Below are positions 49,988 to 58,429 of a DNA stretch of 64,000 nucleotides, in pieces; position 1 is the stretch's first letter; each line of letters begins with the position of its first letter. This stretch comes from Treponema sp. (GTDB lineage: Bacteria; Spirochaetota; Spirochaetia; Treponematales; Treponemataceae), in contig JAEDFM010000002.1 in assembly GCA_016292805.1 (NCBI GenBank), positions 45,079 through 109,078 on the forward strand. The letters run 5' to 3'. The notes beneath the pieces were generated by a model. That model saw nothing but the letters and a program-made list of their open reading frames with translations. It had not been told where the DNA came from and did not search any database. A program made the translations under genes and the position numbers.

Positions 49988-51349
49988 ATGACAATTATAA
50001 TCATCTGTGTAATGGCAATAGTTGTTGTAGCTCTTATTCTTCTCATTGCAAAATCGGCTATTGCTCCTAAGCGTGTAGAAGCTCTTCCAAAATTAATTAC
50101 ACAGGGAAAAACACAGAAAGCAATCAAACTATCTAAACAACTGCTCCAAAAAGATCCTAAAAACTATATGGCTAACTATTACCTTGGAAAAGCCTACCTT
50201 AAAGAAGGTAAAAAAGAATTAGCTATTCTTGAATACAAACATGTAAATGAAAATGCTCTTTTTGGCGAACAGCTTAATGAGTTGGATTTCCGTAAAGAAT
50301 TTGCAGAATTACTTCTTAAATTTAATCAGCAGAATGAAGCATTAAAAAATTATATTCTTCTTACAAAACTTGAACCTAAAAATGCTGAAAACTACTTCCA
50401 GGCAGGCTGGCTTTATGAACAGCAGAACCGCTATGACCTGGCTCTAGGCTTTATGCAGAAAGCTGCAACTATTGATAAAAAACATGCTAAGGCTCACGCA
50501 GAAATTGGACTTATGCTTTACAGAACAAAGCAGTTCAGCGAAGCTAAAAAAGAAATTGATCTTGCTATTAAACTTAGTCCTGACACATACAGTTCTTACT
50601 ATTATCTTGGAAAAATCCTTAAAGATGCCAAAGATCTTCAAAGTGCCATTAAAGCATTTGAAAAAGCACAGAGAGATCCAGATGTAAAACAGAAAGCAAT
50701 CATTGAACATGGTTCCTGCTTTATGATTGCTGGCCGTTACGACAGTGCCATGGTTGATTTCCAGCGGGCAATTGACTTTGATAAAAACAACGAATTTGCA
50801 GAAACTCTTTATGCCCGCTATTTTCTGGCTGTCTGCTATGAAAAATCCCACAAAATTGATAAAGCCATTGAACAGTGGGAAGAAATCTACAAACGAAATA
50901 AAAGTTTCCGTGATGTTTCTGCTAAACTTTCTGAATACAAAGATATTCAGACAAACGATAATATGAAAGATTATCTTACCTGCAGCAACGAAGAATTTAC
51001 TCTTATCTGTAAAAATGCAGCTGTAAACGGTCTTTCCTTACAGGTATTATCTGCAGAACAGAAAAAATGGGGCTGCCAGATTACAGGTATTGTTAAAAGC
51101 GACGACAGCTGGATGAATGTTCGTAAACAGGTGCTTTTAATCCGTTTCTTCCGTGAACCAGAACCAATTGATGAAAAAATGGTTATGCAGACTATTGATG
51201 ATATGAAACCATTAAACAGTACAAAATCATATATTTTCTCTAGTTCTGGCTTTTCACAGCAGGCTAAACGCTTTGCAGAAAATCGTCCTGTAGAATTAAT
51301 TGAAAAACAGAAACTGGAAGCAGTTCTTTCTAAGGCTGGTTCAAAATAA
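49988..51349 (+). CDS. TPR protein with a C-terminal degenerate Mrr-like domain
   Basis: 453 residues. N-terminal membrane helix (IIIICVMAIVVVALILLIA), then about seven TPRs (residues 35-320: NYYLGKAYLKEGKKELAILE, YFQAGWLYEQQNRYDLALGF, HAEIGLMLYRTKQFSEAKKE). The C-terminal 115 residues resemble the Mrr-type restriction endonuclease fold (KKWGCQITGIVKSDDSWMN ... RKQVLLIRFFREPEPI ... SYIFSSSGFSQQAKRFAENRPVELIEKQKL), but the catalytic D and QxK residues are not recognisable, so it is probably a binding module. It heads an operon with a metallophosphoesterase and a ParB-like protein (1- and 3-base spacings). Confidence 0.78.
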   Translation: MTIIIICVMAIVVVALILLIAKSAIAPKRVEALPKLITQGKTQKAIKLSKQLLQKDPKNYMANYYLGKAYLKEGKKELAILEYKHVNENALFGEQLNELDFRKEFAELLLKFNQQNEALKNYILLTKLEPKNAENYFQAGWLYEQQNRYDLALGFMQKAATIDKKHAKAHAEIGLMLYRTKQFSEAKKEIDLAIKLSPDTYSSYYYLGKILKDAKDLQSAIKAFEKAQRDPDVKQKAIIEHGSCFMIAGRYDSAMVDFQRAIDFDKNNEFAETLYARYFLAVCYEKSHKIDKAIEQWEEIYKRNKSFRDVSAKLSEYKDIQTNDNMKDYLTCSNEEFTLICKNAAVNGLSLQVLSAEQKKWGCQITGIVKSDDSWMNVRKQVLLIRFFREPEPIDEKMVMQTIDDMKPLNSTKSYIFSSSGFSQQAKRFAENRPVELIEKQKLEAVLSKAGSK

Positions 51350-52053
51350 TGAAAATCCTGTGCGTATCGGATTTTGTAGATCCTCTGATTTACAATCAAA
51401 ATGTTAAGGAAGCCTTTCCAGACATTGATGCCGTATTATGCGCAGGTGACCTTCCTATTGATTACATTGATTTTATAGTCTCAGTATTAAACAAACCAAC
51501 TTACTGGATTTTTGGAAATCATAATCTGGAAGCATTTAAAAATTACCATGGAGAAAAAGAATATTTCCCAGGTAACGTAGATTCAAAACATTTTCACGGC
51601 GGAAACTACATGGGCTTTAAAGTAACAGAATGCCCTCATCTGCTTATAATAGATCCAAAAACAGGAAAACAGAGACCTTTGCTTATTGCAGGAGTTTCAG
51701 GTTCCTTAAAATATAACAATGGTAAATGCCAGTACACCGACAAGCAAATGAAATTCAAGCTTCTTAAGATGGTACCAAAGCTTATGATGAACAAGTTCAA
51801 ATATGGAACTTATCTTGACATTTTCCTTACTCACGCATCTCCCCGTCACATTCATGACCACGAGGATCCATGCCACAAAGGATTTGATTGTTTCAACTGG
51901 TTTTTACAAAAATACAAACCTTCATTAATGGTTCACGGTCATATTCATCTTTATGATATGAGGGAAGAAAGAATCGGTAAATATTACGATACAACTGTAG
52001 TTAATGCCTACTCCCATGTTTTGATCGATTTTCCATTAGAAGAGAGAGAATAA
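51349..52053 (+). CDS. Calcineurin-like metallophosphoesterase
   Basis: 234 residues. Metal motifs: SDFVDP (first block, where the usual DxH has lost its His), AVLCAGDLP (GD), FGNHN (GNH), LTHASPRHIHD, and VHGHIHLYD (GHxH). An enzyme of the phosphodiesterase/phosphatase type; substrate unknown. Start overlaps the TPR/Mrr stop by one base (TAATG). The missing His may alter metal binding in the first site. Confidence 0.85.
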   Translation: MKILCVSDFVDPLIYNQNVKEAFPDIDAVLCAGDLPIDYIDFIVSVLNKPTYWIFGNHNLEAFKNYHGEKEYFPGNVDSKHFHGGNYMGFKVTECPHLLIIDPKTGKQRPLLIAGVSGSLKYNNGKCQYTDKQMKFKLLKMVPKLMMNKFKYGTYLDIFLTHASPRHIHDHEDPCHKGFDCFNWFLQKYKPSLMVHGHIHLYDMREERIGKYYDTTVVNAYSHVLIDFPLEERE

Positions 52054-52056
52054 TTT

Positions 52057-53019
52057 ATGCAATATATTCAAACACAATCAGAATCAGATTTTGCAAAAGC
52101 AAAAAGCAAAGCCTTCTTTAACGAAATTCAGCATCTTTTAACTCCAGAAGAAGCTACTTTAATTTCATTAAACGATGTAAAAAAACTTATTAAGCCTCAA
52201 AACGAAACTTATGTGGGAATGAAAACTATTCCTATTGAAAAAATTGTTGGAAGCGAAGGCCGTTATCAGGATTTTGATAATAAATTTTTCCCAAAAAGCT
52301 CCCATTTAAAAAATCGCTGGCAGCATGTTGATGAAGCTGCAATTCAGGCAATAGATTTACCACCAATCAAAGTATACGAAATCTCTGGTCTTTATTTTGT
52401 TCGTGACGGAAATCATCGCGTTTCAGTTGCAAAAGCAAGAGGAACTGAATTCATCGATGCTGAAGTAGTATCACTTCAGAGCGAGATTGTTCTTAAAACA
52501 CCAGACAACATTGCTGATATGGTAAAACAGATTATCAATTACGAAAAAAGAGTTTTCTACAGCGAAACAAACTTTGGTGATATTACAGATTACTGGTGTC
52601 TGGATTTTTCCCGTACCGGTCGTTATGACGTAATTTATAATCATATTCTTACACACAAATATTATCTTAATCAGTCATCTGAAACAGAAATTTCTATGGA
52701 AGATGCAATACTTTCCTGGTTCAACACTGTTTATATGCCACTTGTAAGCAGCATCAGACAGAACAAAATCATGCGATATTTCCCAAAAAGAACCTTGTCT
52801 GACCTTTATGTATGGGTTGTTCGCTATTGGGATGATGTAAAACGAAAATATGGTGATGAAGTTTCTATGGAAACTGCTGTTGAAAATTTCCGAAAAACCT
52901 ACAAAATCCCATGGTTCCGCAGATTCATCAATACAATTAAGAGAGTTATTCTTAGAAAACAGATGAGCATGGCCAGAAACGAATCAGATTCACCATTAGA
53001 TGACAGTAAACTTGAATAA
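52057..53019 (+). CDS. ParB/sulfiredoxin-fold protein of unknown function
   Basis: 320 residues. The segment IPIEKIVGSEGRYQDF, then DLPPIKVYEISGLYFVRDGNHRVSVAKARG is the ParB/Srx nucleotide-binding fold (its GNHR motif at about residue 113), as in ParB-N nucleases and transcription regulators. The rest is alpha-helical with no HTH recognised. Not the chromosomal ParB: no central helix-turn-helix of that type. Third gene of the TPR/phosphoesterase/ParB-like operon, 3 bases after the phosphoesterase stop. Confidence 0.7.
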   Translation: MQYIQTQSESDFAKAKSKAFFNEIQHLLTPEEATLISLNDVKKLIKPQNETYVGMKTIPIEKIVGSEGRYQDFDNKFFPKSSHLKNRWQHVDEAAIQAIDLPPIKVYEISGLYFVRDGNHRVSVAKARGTEFIDAEVVSLQSEIVLKTPDNIADMVKQIINYEKRVFYSETNFGDITDYWCLDFSRTGRYDVIYNHILTHKYYLNQSSETEISMEDAILSWFNTVYMPLVSSIRQNKIMRYFPKRTLSDLYVWVVRYWDDVKRKYGDEVSMETAVENFRKTYKIPWFRRFINTIKRVILRKQMSMARNESDSPLDDSKLE

Positions 53020-53021
53020 AC

Positions 53022-53050
53022 TTGACGGCAGAAAATATCAATATTATAAT
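53022..53050 (+). promoter_or_regulatory. Consensus promoter of the partner-switching module
   Basis: TTGACG, 17-base spacer, perfect TATAAT, immediately after the previous gene's stop. Leader of about 38 bases with AAGGAG 6 bases before a TTG start. Confidence 0.85.
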
Positions 53051-53094
53051 TTACTGAAGTATAGAATGTTGAAATATGCTGAAAGGAGAATAAT

Positions 53095-54768
53095 TTGGCT
53101 TCAATAGATTCATTCATTAATTATCCACTTCTGATTTCTTCAGGCCTTGGATTATTAATCTTGATTTTTCTTTTAATCATAAAAATCCGTAACACTGCAA
53201 AAGTAAGTTTCATTTACTTTGTTGTTACATTAATTGCTGTTTGTGGAGCTTTGTACTCATATACAACTGAACAGCAGATATACTTTGTATTTGCAATTCT
53301 GGTTTCAGCTTCACTTATTCTTTTGTATTCAATTATCAAGGCTTTTGATAATCCAAAGAAACGAGAAGAAAAGAAAGCCGCAAAAAAAGCAGCGGAATTG
53401 GCTGCTAGCATGAATCAGGATACAATTACAAAGGCTCAGCTGGAAGAAATCGAAGCAAAACACAATAAGTTACTGGCAATTAACAAAGACCTTATTTCTA
53501 AGCTGTCTTCTTTCTTTTCAAGTGACAACAGTATGGAAAATTTCCTTGACTACTGTAATGAACTTGTAACTGAAAAAGTTGCTGCTGATGGCTGTGTTAT
53601 TCTTATTGCAGATGATTATGATAATACACTTGCTGTAAAATCATTTAAGGGAAGTTTCCCTCCTCCATACAAATTACCAGAAGACTTGCCTCATAAGCCA
53701 ATTCGTGTTGAAACAAACCTTCGTTTTGCTCAGTTCCAGCTCAAAGGTAATATTTTCGGTGATGTTTTTACAGAAGGCGAATCATCTTTAATAACAGATT
53801 CTACAAAAGATCCTCGAGTTTTCCAGAACGGTCCAGAAGACTTCCTTAAATGTGGAAGCTATATTTTTGCACCAATTAAACAGCAGGAAGGATCAATTGG
53901 TATTGTAGCTTTATCTAGAAATCCAGATAAGGCACCATTTGGTAAAGATGATTTCGATGTAGCTATCAGTATTGCTGATGCAATTTCTACAACAATGAAA
54001 CCATTGTACAGCTTCCTTGACTACGCTGAACATACAGAATTAAACAAAGGTGGTAGTATTGCTTCTAAATATCAGAAAGATATGATTCCAGCAAAATTAC
54101 CAGTATTCCCTAACCTTTCAATTGGTTGTTTCTCTAATAATATGGAAGGTGTATGTGGTGACTATTACGACATTCTTGTTTCTAGAAAAGATAAAGTTTC
54201 TTTTGTAATGGCAGATGTTGCCGGTAAGGGAATGAACTCATTAATCGTAATGATTATGATTCGCGCAATTCTTCGCCTGGCTGTAAACACAAATCAGACA
54301 GCATCTACAATTATGTCATGGGCTAACCGTGGTATCTGTAGCGAAGGAACTAAAATTGACCATTTTGCAAGCGTTGCTTTAATAAATTATAATGCTTCTA
54401 CTAAAGAAGCAGAAATCAGTACTTGTGGAAATAACCCTGTTCTTCTATATTCTGCTGCAGACAAGACTGTTAAACAGATTTCTGTAGCCAGTGAACCTAT
54501 GGGTGTTACAAAAGATACTGTGTACCAGGATACAAAAATAACATTAAATTCTGGTGATATTATTGCAAGCTGTACAGATGGTTTGCTTGAAAGCCTTAAT
54601 GAAAATGGTGTACAATACTCTATCGAGAGTTTGAAAAAAGTAATTGTAAAAAATAGTGGTGCTAATGCCAAAGATATTTCAAACAAAGTAAAAGATGATT
54701 TGAAAAAATACTGTGGTACTGCACAGCAGTATGATGACCAAAGCCTTCTGGTTATTAAAATACAATAA
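53095..54768 (+). CDS. GAF-domain PP2C (RsbU/SpoIIE-type) phosphatase
   Basis: 557 residues, TTG start supported by AAGGAG. Two to three N-terminal membrane segments (SGLGLLILIFLLIIKI, FIYFVVTLIAVCGALYSY, YFVFAILVSASLILLYSII), a Lys/Ala/Glu coiled coil, a GAF domain (about 145-300, with CVILIADDYDNTLAVKSF), then a PP2C/SpoIIE domain (about 325-557) with metal motifs (GDYYDILVS, VMADVAGKGMNS, SCTDGLLESL). It should dephosphorylate a STAS partner when its ligand or membrane signal demands. STAS and HATPase genes follow, so this is a complete partner-switching cassette. Confidence 0.9.
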   Translation: MASIDSFINYPLLISSGLGLLILIFLLIIKIRNTAKVSFIYFVVTLIAVCGALYSYTTEQQIYFVFAILVSASLILLYSIIKAFDNPKKREEKKAAKKAAELAASMNQDTITKAQLEEIEAKHNKLLAINKDLISKLSSFFSSDNSMENFLDYCNELVTEKVAADGCVILIADDYDNTLAVKSFKGSFPPPYKLPEDLPHKPIRVETNLRFAQFQLKGNIFGDVFTEGESSLITDSTKDPRVFQNGPEDFLKCGSYIFAPIKQQEGSIGIVALSRNPDKAPFGKDDFDVAISIADAISTTMKPLYSFLDYAEHTELNKGGSIASKYQKDMIPAKLPVFPNLSIGCFSNNMEGVCGDYYDILVSRKDKVSFVMADVAGKGMNSLIVMIMIRAILRLAVNTNQTASTIMSWANRGICSEGTKIDHFASVALINYNASTKEAEISTCGNNPVLLYSAADKTVKQISVASEPMGVTKDTVYQDTKITLNSGDIIASCTDGLLESLNENGVQYSIESLKKVIVKNSGANAKDISNKVKDDLKKYCGTAQQYDDQSLLVIKIQ

Positions 54769-54783
54769 AAAGGAGCCTTCAAT

Positions 54784-55122
54784 ATGGAACTTAAAATACG
54801 CAAAAATGGTGATGTTTACATTATTGACGTAACCGGAGAAATGGATCTTTACAATTCTTACAAGTTAAAAGAGCTTGTAATGAAAATGTTGGAAAAGAAC
54901 GTAAAAAATTTCGTTATCAATCTTGAACAGGTAGATTACATTGACTCGTCTGGAATTGGTGCCTTAATTTACATCTGTTCTACAATCAAAAAAATGAACT
55001 TAAACCTTGCAATTGCAAACATTCACGGTTCTGTAAAAAAAGTTATTGAATTAACTAAGTTAATGGGATATTTCCCAATTGCAAACAGTATCGAAGAAGC
55101 TCTTTTAATGGTAAAAGAGTAA
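54784..55122 (+). CDS. STAS-domain anti-sigma factor antagonist (RsbV-like)
   Basis: 112 residues. The STAS fold has the phosphorylation site in NLEQVDYIDSSGIGALIYI (Ser of DSSG). It binds the HATPase partner when unphosphorylated. Shine-Dalgarno AAGGAG 8 bases before the ATG. Placed between phosphatase and HATPase, which is the arrangement for partner switching. Target anti-sigma/regulatory output is not given by the sequence. Confidence 0.93.
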   Translation: MELKIRKNGDVYIIDVTGEMDLYNSYKLKELVMKMLEKNVKNFVINLEQVDYIDSSGIGALIYICSTIKKMNLNLAIANIHGSVKKVIELTKLMGYFPIANSIEEALLMVKE

Positions 55123-55165
55123 TCTAGATTAGTTTATCAGCTATAACTTTTTTAGGAGATAATAA

Positions 55166-55714
55166 ATGCAGGAATTCAAGGAACTCAGATCAGACGAGAA
55201 CGACCCTTTATTCGATAAAACAAATATGTTAAAGAAGGAATTCCCTTCTGACTTTAGACAGATTCGCTACTTCACATTGTTAATTGTACAGTCTGCACCT
55301 ACAGAAATTAAAGAGTTAAATCTTTTGGAACAGCAGATTTCTGAAGTAATTAAAAATGCTGTAAAACACGGAAATCACTGTGATATTAATAAGAAAGTTA
55401 CTGTTTGGTATTCTTTCAGCGCTACACACGCACATATTATTGTTCAGGACGAAGGTGAAGGATTTAAAGACCTTGAAAAATGGAATGAATTCAACAAAAA
55501 ACGTCTTGAATGTTTACACAACAATGATTTCATGCAGCTTGCTGATTATGTTTCATTCCGAACTAAAGAATCAGACAGCCAGGATGGTGGTAACGCATTG
55601 TTTGCAGCTCTTGAATACTGGAACGGTGGATTTGTATACAACGGAAAGAGAAATGCTGTTGCTATGCTTAAAAAATATCAACAGAAATTCCACAACATGT
55701 CAGATGCTGAATAA
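55166..55714 (+). CDS. HATPase-type switch kinase (RsbW-like)
   Basis: 182 residues with the GHKL ATPase N box (ISEVIKNAVKHGNH) and G1 (IIVQDEGEGFKDL). It should phosphorylate the STAS protein and, when not bound, hold a target (a sigma factor or diguanylate cyclase). No sigma-factor gene neighbours it, so the target could be elsewhere or not sigma. AGGAGA before ATG is a good ribosome site. Ends at a terminator after 27 bases. Confidence 0.85.
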   Translation: MQEFKELRSDENDPLFDKTNMLKKEFPSDFRQIRYFTLLIVQSAPTEIKELNLLEQQISEVIKNAVKHGNHCDINKKVTVWYSFSATHAHIIVQDEGEGFKDLEKWNEFNKKRLECLHNNDFMQLADYVSFRTKESDSQDGGNALFAALEYWNGGFVYNGKRNAVAMLKKYQQKFHNMSDAE

Positions 55715-55741
55715 TTAGCCAAAACTAATTTTTAATTTTAT

Positions 55742-55772
55742 AAAGGCTGTCACTTAAATGACGGCCTTTTTT
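55742..55772 (+). terminator. Terminator of the partner-switching operon
   Basis: AAAGGCTGTCA pairs with TGACGGCCTTT (one G-T wobble), loop CTTAAA, then a T tract. Confidence 0.85.
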
Positions 55773-55789
55773 GTTCTAAGAAGGTAATT

Positions 55790-57805
55790 TTGAAGAAAAA
55801 ATCTATTGTGATTTTTTTAATCGCAATCATCTTTTCAACTTTTCCATTATTCTCTAAAGAAAAATTAAACAAAAGAGTTTATTTAAATTCAGGTTGGAAA
55901 TATTCATTAATTCAAAATTCCACTTCTAATATCCCTATTGATAATTCTTCATTTTCACAATTATCAACACTTTATGCTGATTACTCTGGATATATATACT
56001 TAAAAAATACATTCTATCTTCAAGAGCCTTTACAATATGAGCAGCTTGGAGTGTATATTGGTCAAATTAAAATTGCGGCAGAAGTTTATATAAACAATGT
56101 ACTTGTTGGAACTTCTGGACAGATGCCTCCTAATGAATTTTATTCAGGAGAAAAGCCAGCTGCATACTACATACCCTCTGAAATTCTAAATTATGGAATT
56201 GAACAAAACGAAATACTTATTAAACTGTGGGTTAATGGCTATGGAAAAATCAGTCCAAAACCATATATTGATTTATGGTCTGAAGTCCAACTTGCTCAAA
56301 AAAGAAACAATATGTTTTCTTCAGAGCTTCCTTTTGCGGCATCTGTTTTTCTTGGGCTGGTAAGTTTATTATATTTATTTTTCTATCTTATTCGTCCAAA
56401 AGACAGGTCTAACCTTTCCTTTGGTTTACTCACATTATTTTCGTCATTATATTTATTAACAATTAGTTGGGGTGAATATCCTGTTAGACCTTTAACTTCG
56501 TTTTTAACTTTCCAAAAGATTTTCAATGGATTGATTCCATTTGCAGCAATGCATTTTGCAGTCAGCTTTATCCGTGATTATCTTAACAAAAAAGAAAATT
56601 ATAAATTCAGGTTTTTTAGAGCTATAGGACTAATTTTTACAACAATTGTTCCTTTATTTGCTCAAAATTTATTGCATTTCTTTCTATTGCAGGTAATCTG
56701 TTACTTTTTTTCTGGATTTATGTTCCTCTATCCAACTGCATTAATTTTTGAGGATATTTTCAAAAAAAACAAAAAGGTATTTTCTCTTTTAATTGGATTC
56801 TCCCCTATTTTAATTGGTCTTTTCTCAGCAGGTATTTTATTTTTATTATTTGATTTTCAATATACCCGTTTAGTAATTATATTTGGCTGGCTTTTTACTA
56901 TTGTAATTTTTCTGGATCTGCTTCTTGTAAATTATGTAAAACTGTTTGGAAGAGTTGAGTTTGTAAATGCAAACCTGGAAAAAATTGTAAAAAACAAGAC
57001 ACAGCAGCTACAGAATGCAAATCAGATTCTAGAAGAAACAAATACTCATCTTAATTATGAAAAAAACAGAACTGCAAAAGAACTGGAACTTGCAGCTTAT
57101 GTTCAGCATAACTTTTACAAACTTCGTAAAACAGATTTTGATGATTGGGAAGTTGGATATTATTTTAGGCCACTTGAAAGTGTTTCTGGAGATTTATACG
57201 ATTTATATACCATAAACGATAAGCTTAAAGGACTTGGAATTTTTGATGTATCTGGTCATGGTATTTCTTCTGGTCTTGTAACAATGCTTGTAAAAAATAT
57301 TATTCAGCAGGAATTTGATGAAGGCATAAATGATGAACTATGTTCTGTTATGAGTAAAATAAATGAGCGAATAATCAATGAAAAAGGCTCTATTGAAAAC
57401 TATCTGACAGGTATTATTTGTCGTCTGGAAAAAAATACAATGGAATTCATTAGTGCCGGACATCCAGAACCAATTTATATTCATAAAAACAAAGCCAGCA
57501 TTTTACCTAAAGCAACAGATGCTCAGGGCGTTATTGGCATTGGTGGAGTTCCTACAAATTTTGTATCTTCGAAGGTTGAATTCCTGAAAGACGATTTATT
57601 CATTATGTATACAGATGGTTTCACAGAAGCCACAAATGAATACAATCAGCTTTTCGGCAAGGAACGTTTGTTAAGTTCCATCCAAAATCACAATGATTTA
57701 CCACTTTCTGAACTTGTAAAAGCAATTACAGATGATGTTTTTGACTATTCCAAAGATTCCGAAATAAAAGACGACCTTACCCTAATAATCCTTAAGAAAA
57801 AATAA
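55790..57805 (+). CDS. 7TM receptor (7TMR-DISM) PP2C/SpoIIE phosphatase
   Basis: 671 residues, TTG start with AAGGT upstream. A signal peptide (IVIFLIAIIFSTFPLFSK) leads to an extracytoplasmic beta-sandwich (about 25-170, with YIYLKNTFYLQEPLQYEQLG), then seven transmembrane helices (about 180-385), a coiled coil (about 390-425) and a SpoIIE/PP2C phosphatase (435-671; metal motifs SGDLYDLYT, IFDVSGHGISSG, MYTDGFTEATNE). It probably senses a carbohydrate or other ligand in the periplasm and dephosphorylates a STAS protein, perhaps the one 700 bases upstream. Its own transcription unit begins after the terminator. Confidence 0.9.
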   Translation: MKKKSIVIFLIAIIFSTFPLFSKEKLNKRVYLNSGWKYSLIQNSTSNIPIDNSSFSQLSTLYADYSGYIYLKNTFYLQEPLQYEQLGVYIGQIKIAAEVYINNVLVGTSGQMPPNEFYSGEKPAAYYIPSEILNYGIEQNEILIKLWVNGYGKISPKPYIDLWSEVQLAQKRNNMFSSELPFAASVFLGLVSLLYLFFYLIRPKDRSNLSFGLLTLFSSLYLLTISWGEYPVRPLTSFLTFQKIFNGLIPFAAMHFAVSFIRDYLNKKENYKFRFFRAIGLIFTTIVPLFAQNLLHFFLLQVICYFFSGFMFLYPTALIFEDIFKKNKKVFSLLIGFSPILIGLFSAGILFLLFDFQYTRLVIIFGWLFTIVIFLDLLLVNYVKLFGRVEFVNANLEKIVKNKTQQLQNANQILEETNTHLNYEKNRTAKELELAAYVQHNFYKLRKTDFDDWEVGYYFRPLESVSGDLYDLYTINDKLKGLGIFDVSGHGISSGLVTMLVKNIIQQEFDEGINDELCSVMSKINERIINEKGSIENYLTGIICRLEKNTMEFISAGHPEPIYIHKNKASILPKATDAQGVIGIGGVPTNFVSSKVEFLKDDLFIMYTDGFTEATNEYNQLFGKERLLSSIQNHNDLPLSELVKAITDDVFDYSKDSEIKDDLTLIILKKK

Positions 57806-57812
57806 CAGACAT

Positions 57813-57876
57813 TTTAAAAAGAAAAAAGACTTTCCTTTACAGAAAGTCTTTGTATGGAGATGGGGGGAATTGAACC
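57813..57876. repeat. Second copy of the ssrA 3' end and terminator (direct repeat A)
   Basis: 64 bases identical to 57999-58063 except for one missing T. The repeat covers the terminator hairpin and the last 22 bases of the tmRNA (the 3' acceptor strand and part of the T arm). Confidence 0.92.
57816..57851 (-). terminator. Duplicated copy of the tmRNA terminator
   Basis: AAAGACTTTC/GAAAGTCTTT hairpin with T-rich tail on the minus strand, inside repeat A. It does not follow an intact RNA gene. Confidence 0.7.
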
Positions 57877-57998
57877 TACTCTAATCTAAAGCACGACAGT
57901 GCTTTTTCCACTTAGCAGGGGTAACGGGGCGGCGACTGAGCCCCGTTTGTAACATTTTGGTATTAACAACATTACACGGGGGTTCAATTCATAATAGC
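57877..57998. other. 122-base interval between the two ssrA 3' copies
   Basis: No open reading frame of note. It contains a plus-strand hairpin AAAGCAC/GTGCTTT followed by T (57888-57907), likely terminator of the 7TM phosphatase gene, a GC-rich hairpin AACGGGGC/GCCCCGTT (about 57921-57947), and, at 57981-57990, GGTTCAATTC, the inverse complement of GAATTGAACC in repeat A. This looks like the leftover of an insertion. Confidence 0.5.
57888..57907 (+). terminator. Probable terminator of the 7TM phosphatase gene
   Basis: AAAGCAC-GACA-GTGCTTT followed by T tract, 80 bases after the stop. Confidence 0.6.
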
Positions 57999-58063
57999 TT
58001 TAAAAAGAAAAAAGACTTTCCTTTTACAGAAAGTCTTTGTATGGAGATGGGGGGAATTGAACC
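57999..58063. repeat. Original ssrA 3' end and terminator (direct repeat B)
   Basis: 65-base partner of the copy at 57813, overlapping the real tmRNA 3' end and its terminator. A copy pair of this type at ssrA is typical of att sites made by integrative elements. Confidence 0.92.
58002..58038 (-). terminator. Terminator of tmRNA
   Basis: AAAGACTTTC/GAAAGTCTTT with an 8-base loop and T-rich tail on the minus strand, directly after the tmRNA 3' end. Confidence 0.85.
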
Positions 58064-58419
58064 CCCGTCCGAAAAAGTAAACCAGGCACATCTACGGGTT
58101 TAGTTATGCGAGGTGGTTGTCGGGGACCGGTAGCAGCATAACAAGCGTCGTTCCCTTATTCTAATAAATAGTCCCGACTACATTATAGAAACTATAGTCA
58201 GCAAGTCCCGATAGGTAAAAGAACACCAACCAACGCGGAACAGGGCCGATTGGGTTCCTGCACGGCTACTTAAGCAGCGAGTGCTTCTGCGAAAGAAACT
58301 TCTTCAGCTTCTTCTTCTTTTCTTGCGAAAATTGCAGTTATTTTTTTGTCAGTTTAAAGGACCTTCACCCTTACCTGCAGTGCAAGATTTCCCAATTCCG
58401 TCGAAACCGGGACATCCCC
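58042..58419 (-). ncRNA. ssrA: tmRNA (ssrA)
   Basis: 378 nt. The 5' end GGGGATG pairs with CATCTCC near the 3' end, and the 5' half has GGTTTCGACGG, the T-arm partner motif GGGGGTTCAATTCCCCCC and discriminator A, typical of tRNA-like tmRNA ends. CCA is not encoded. The tag frame is 58270-58335: resume codon GCA after TAACT, then 21 residues beginning AIFARKEEEAE and ending VSFAEALAA, then TAA. It rescues stalled ribosomes and marks the product for degradation through the ALAA end. Pseudoknot regions are between. RNA is annotated as one-piece, not permuted. Confidence 0.95.
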
Positions 58420-58429
58420 AAGTACTATA

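Noticed and set aside
57853..57990. A second tRNA or tmRNA gene near the copied ssrA 3' end
   Set aside because: Only 22 bases of the tmRNA end are repeated; no cloverleaf can be formed in the interval.
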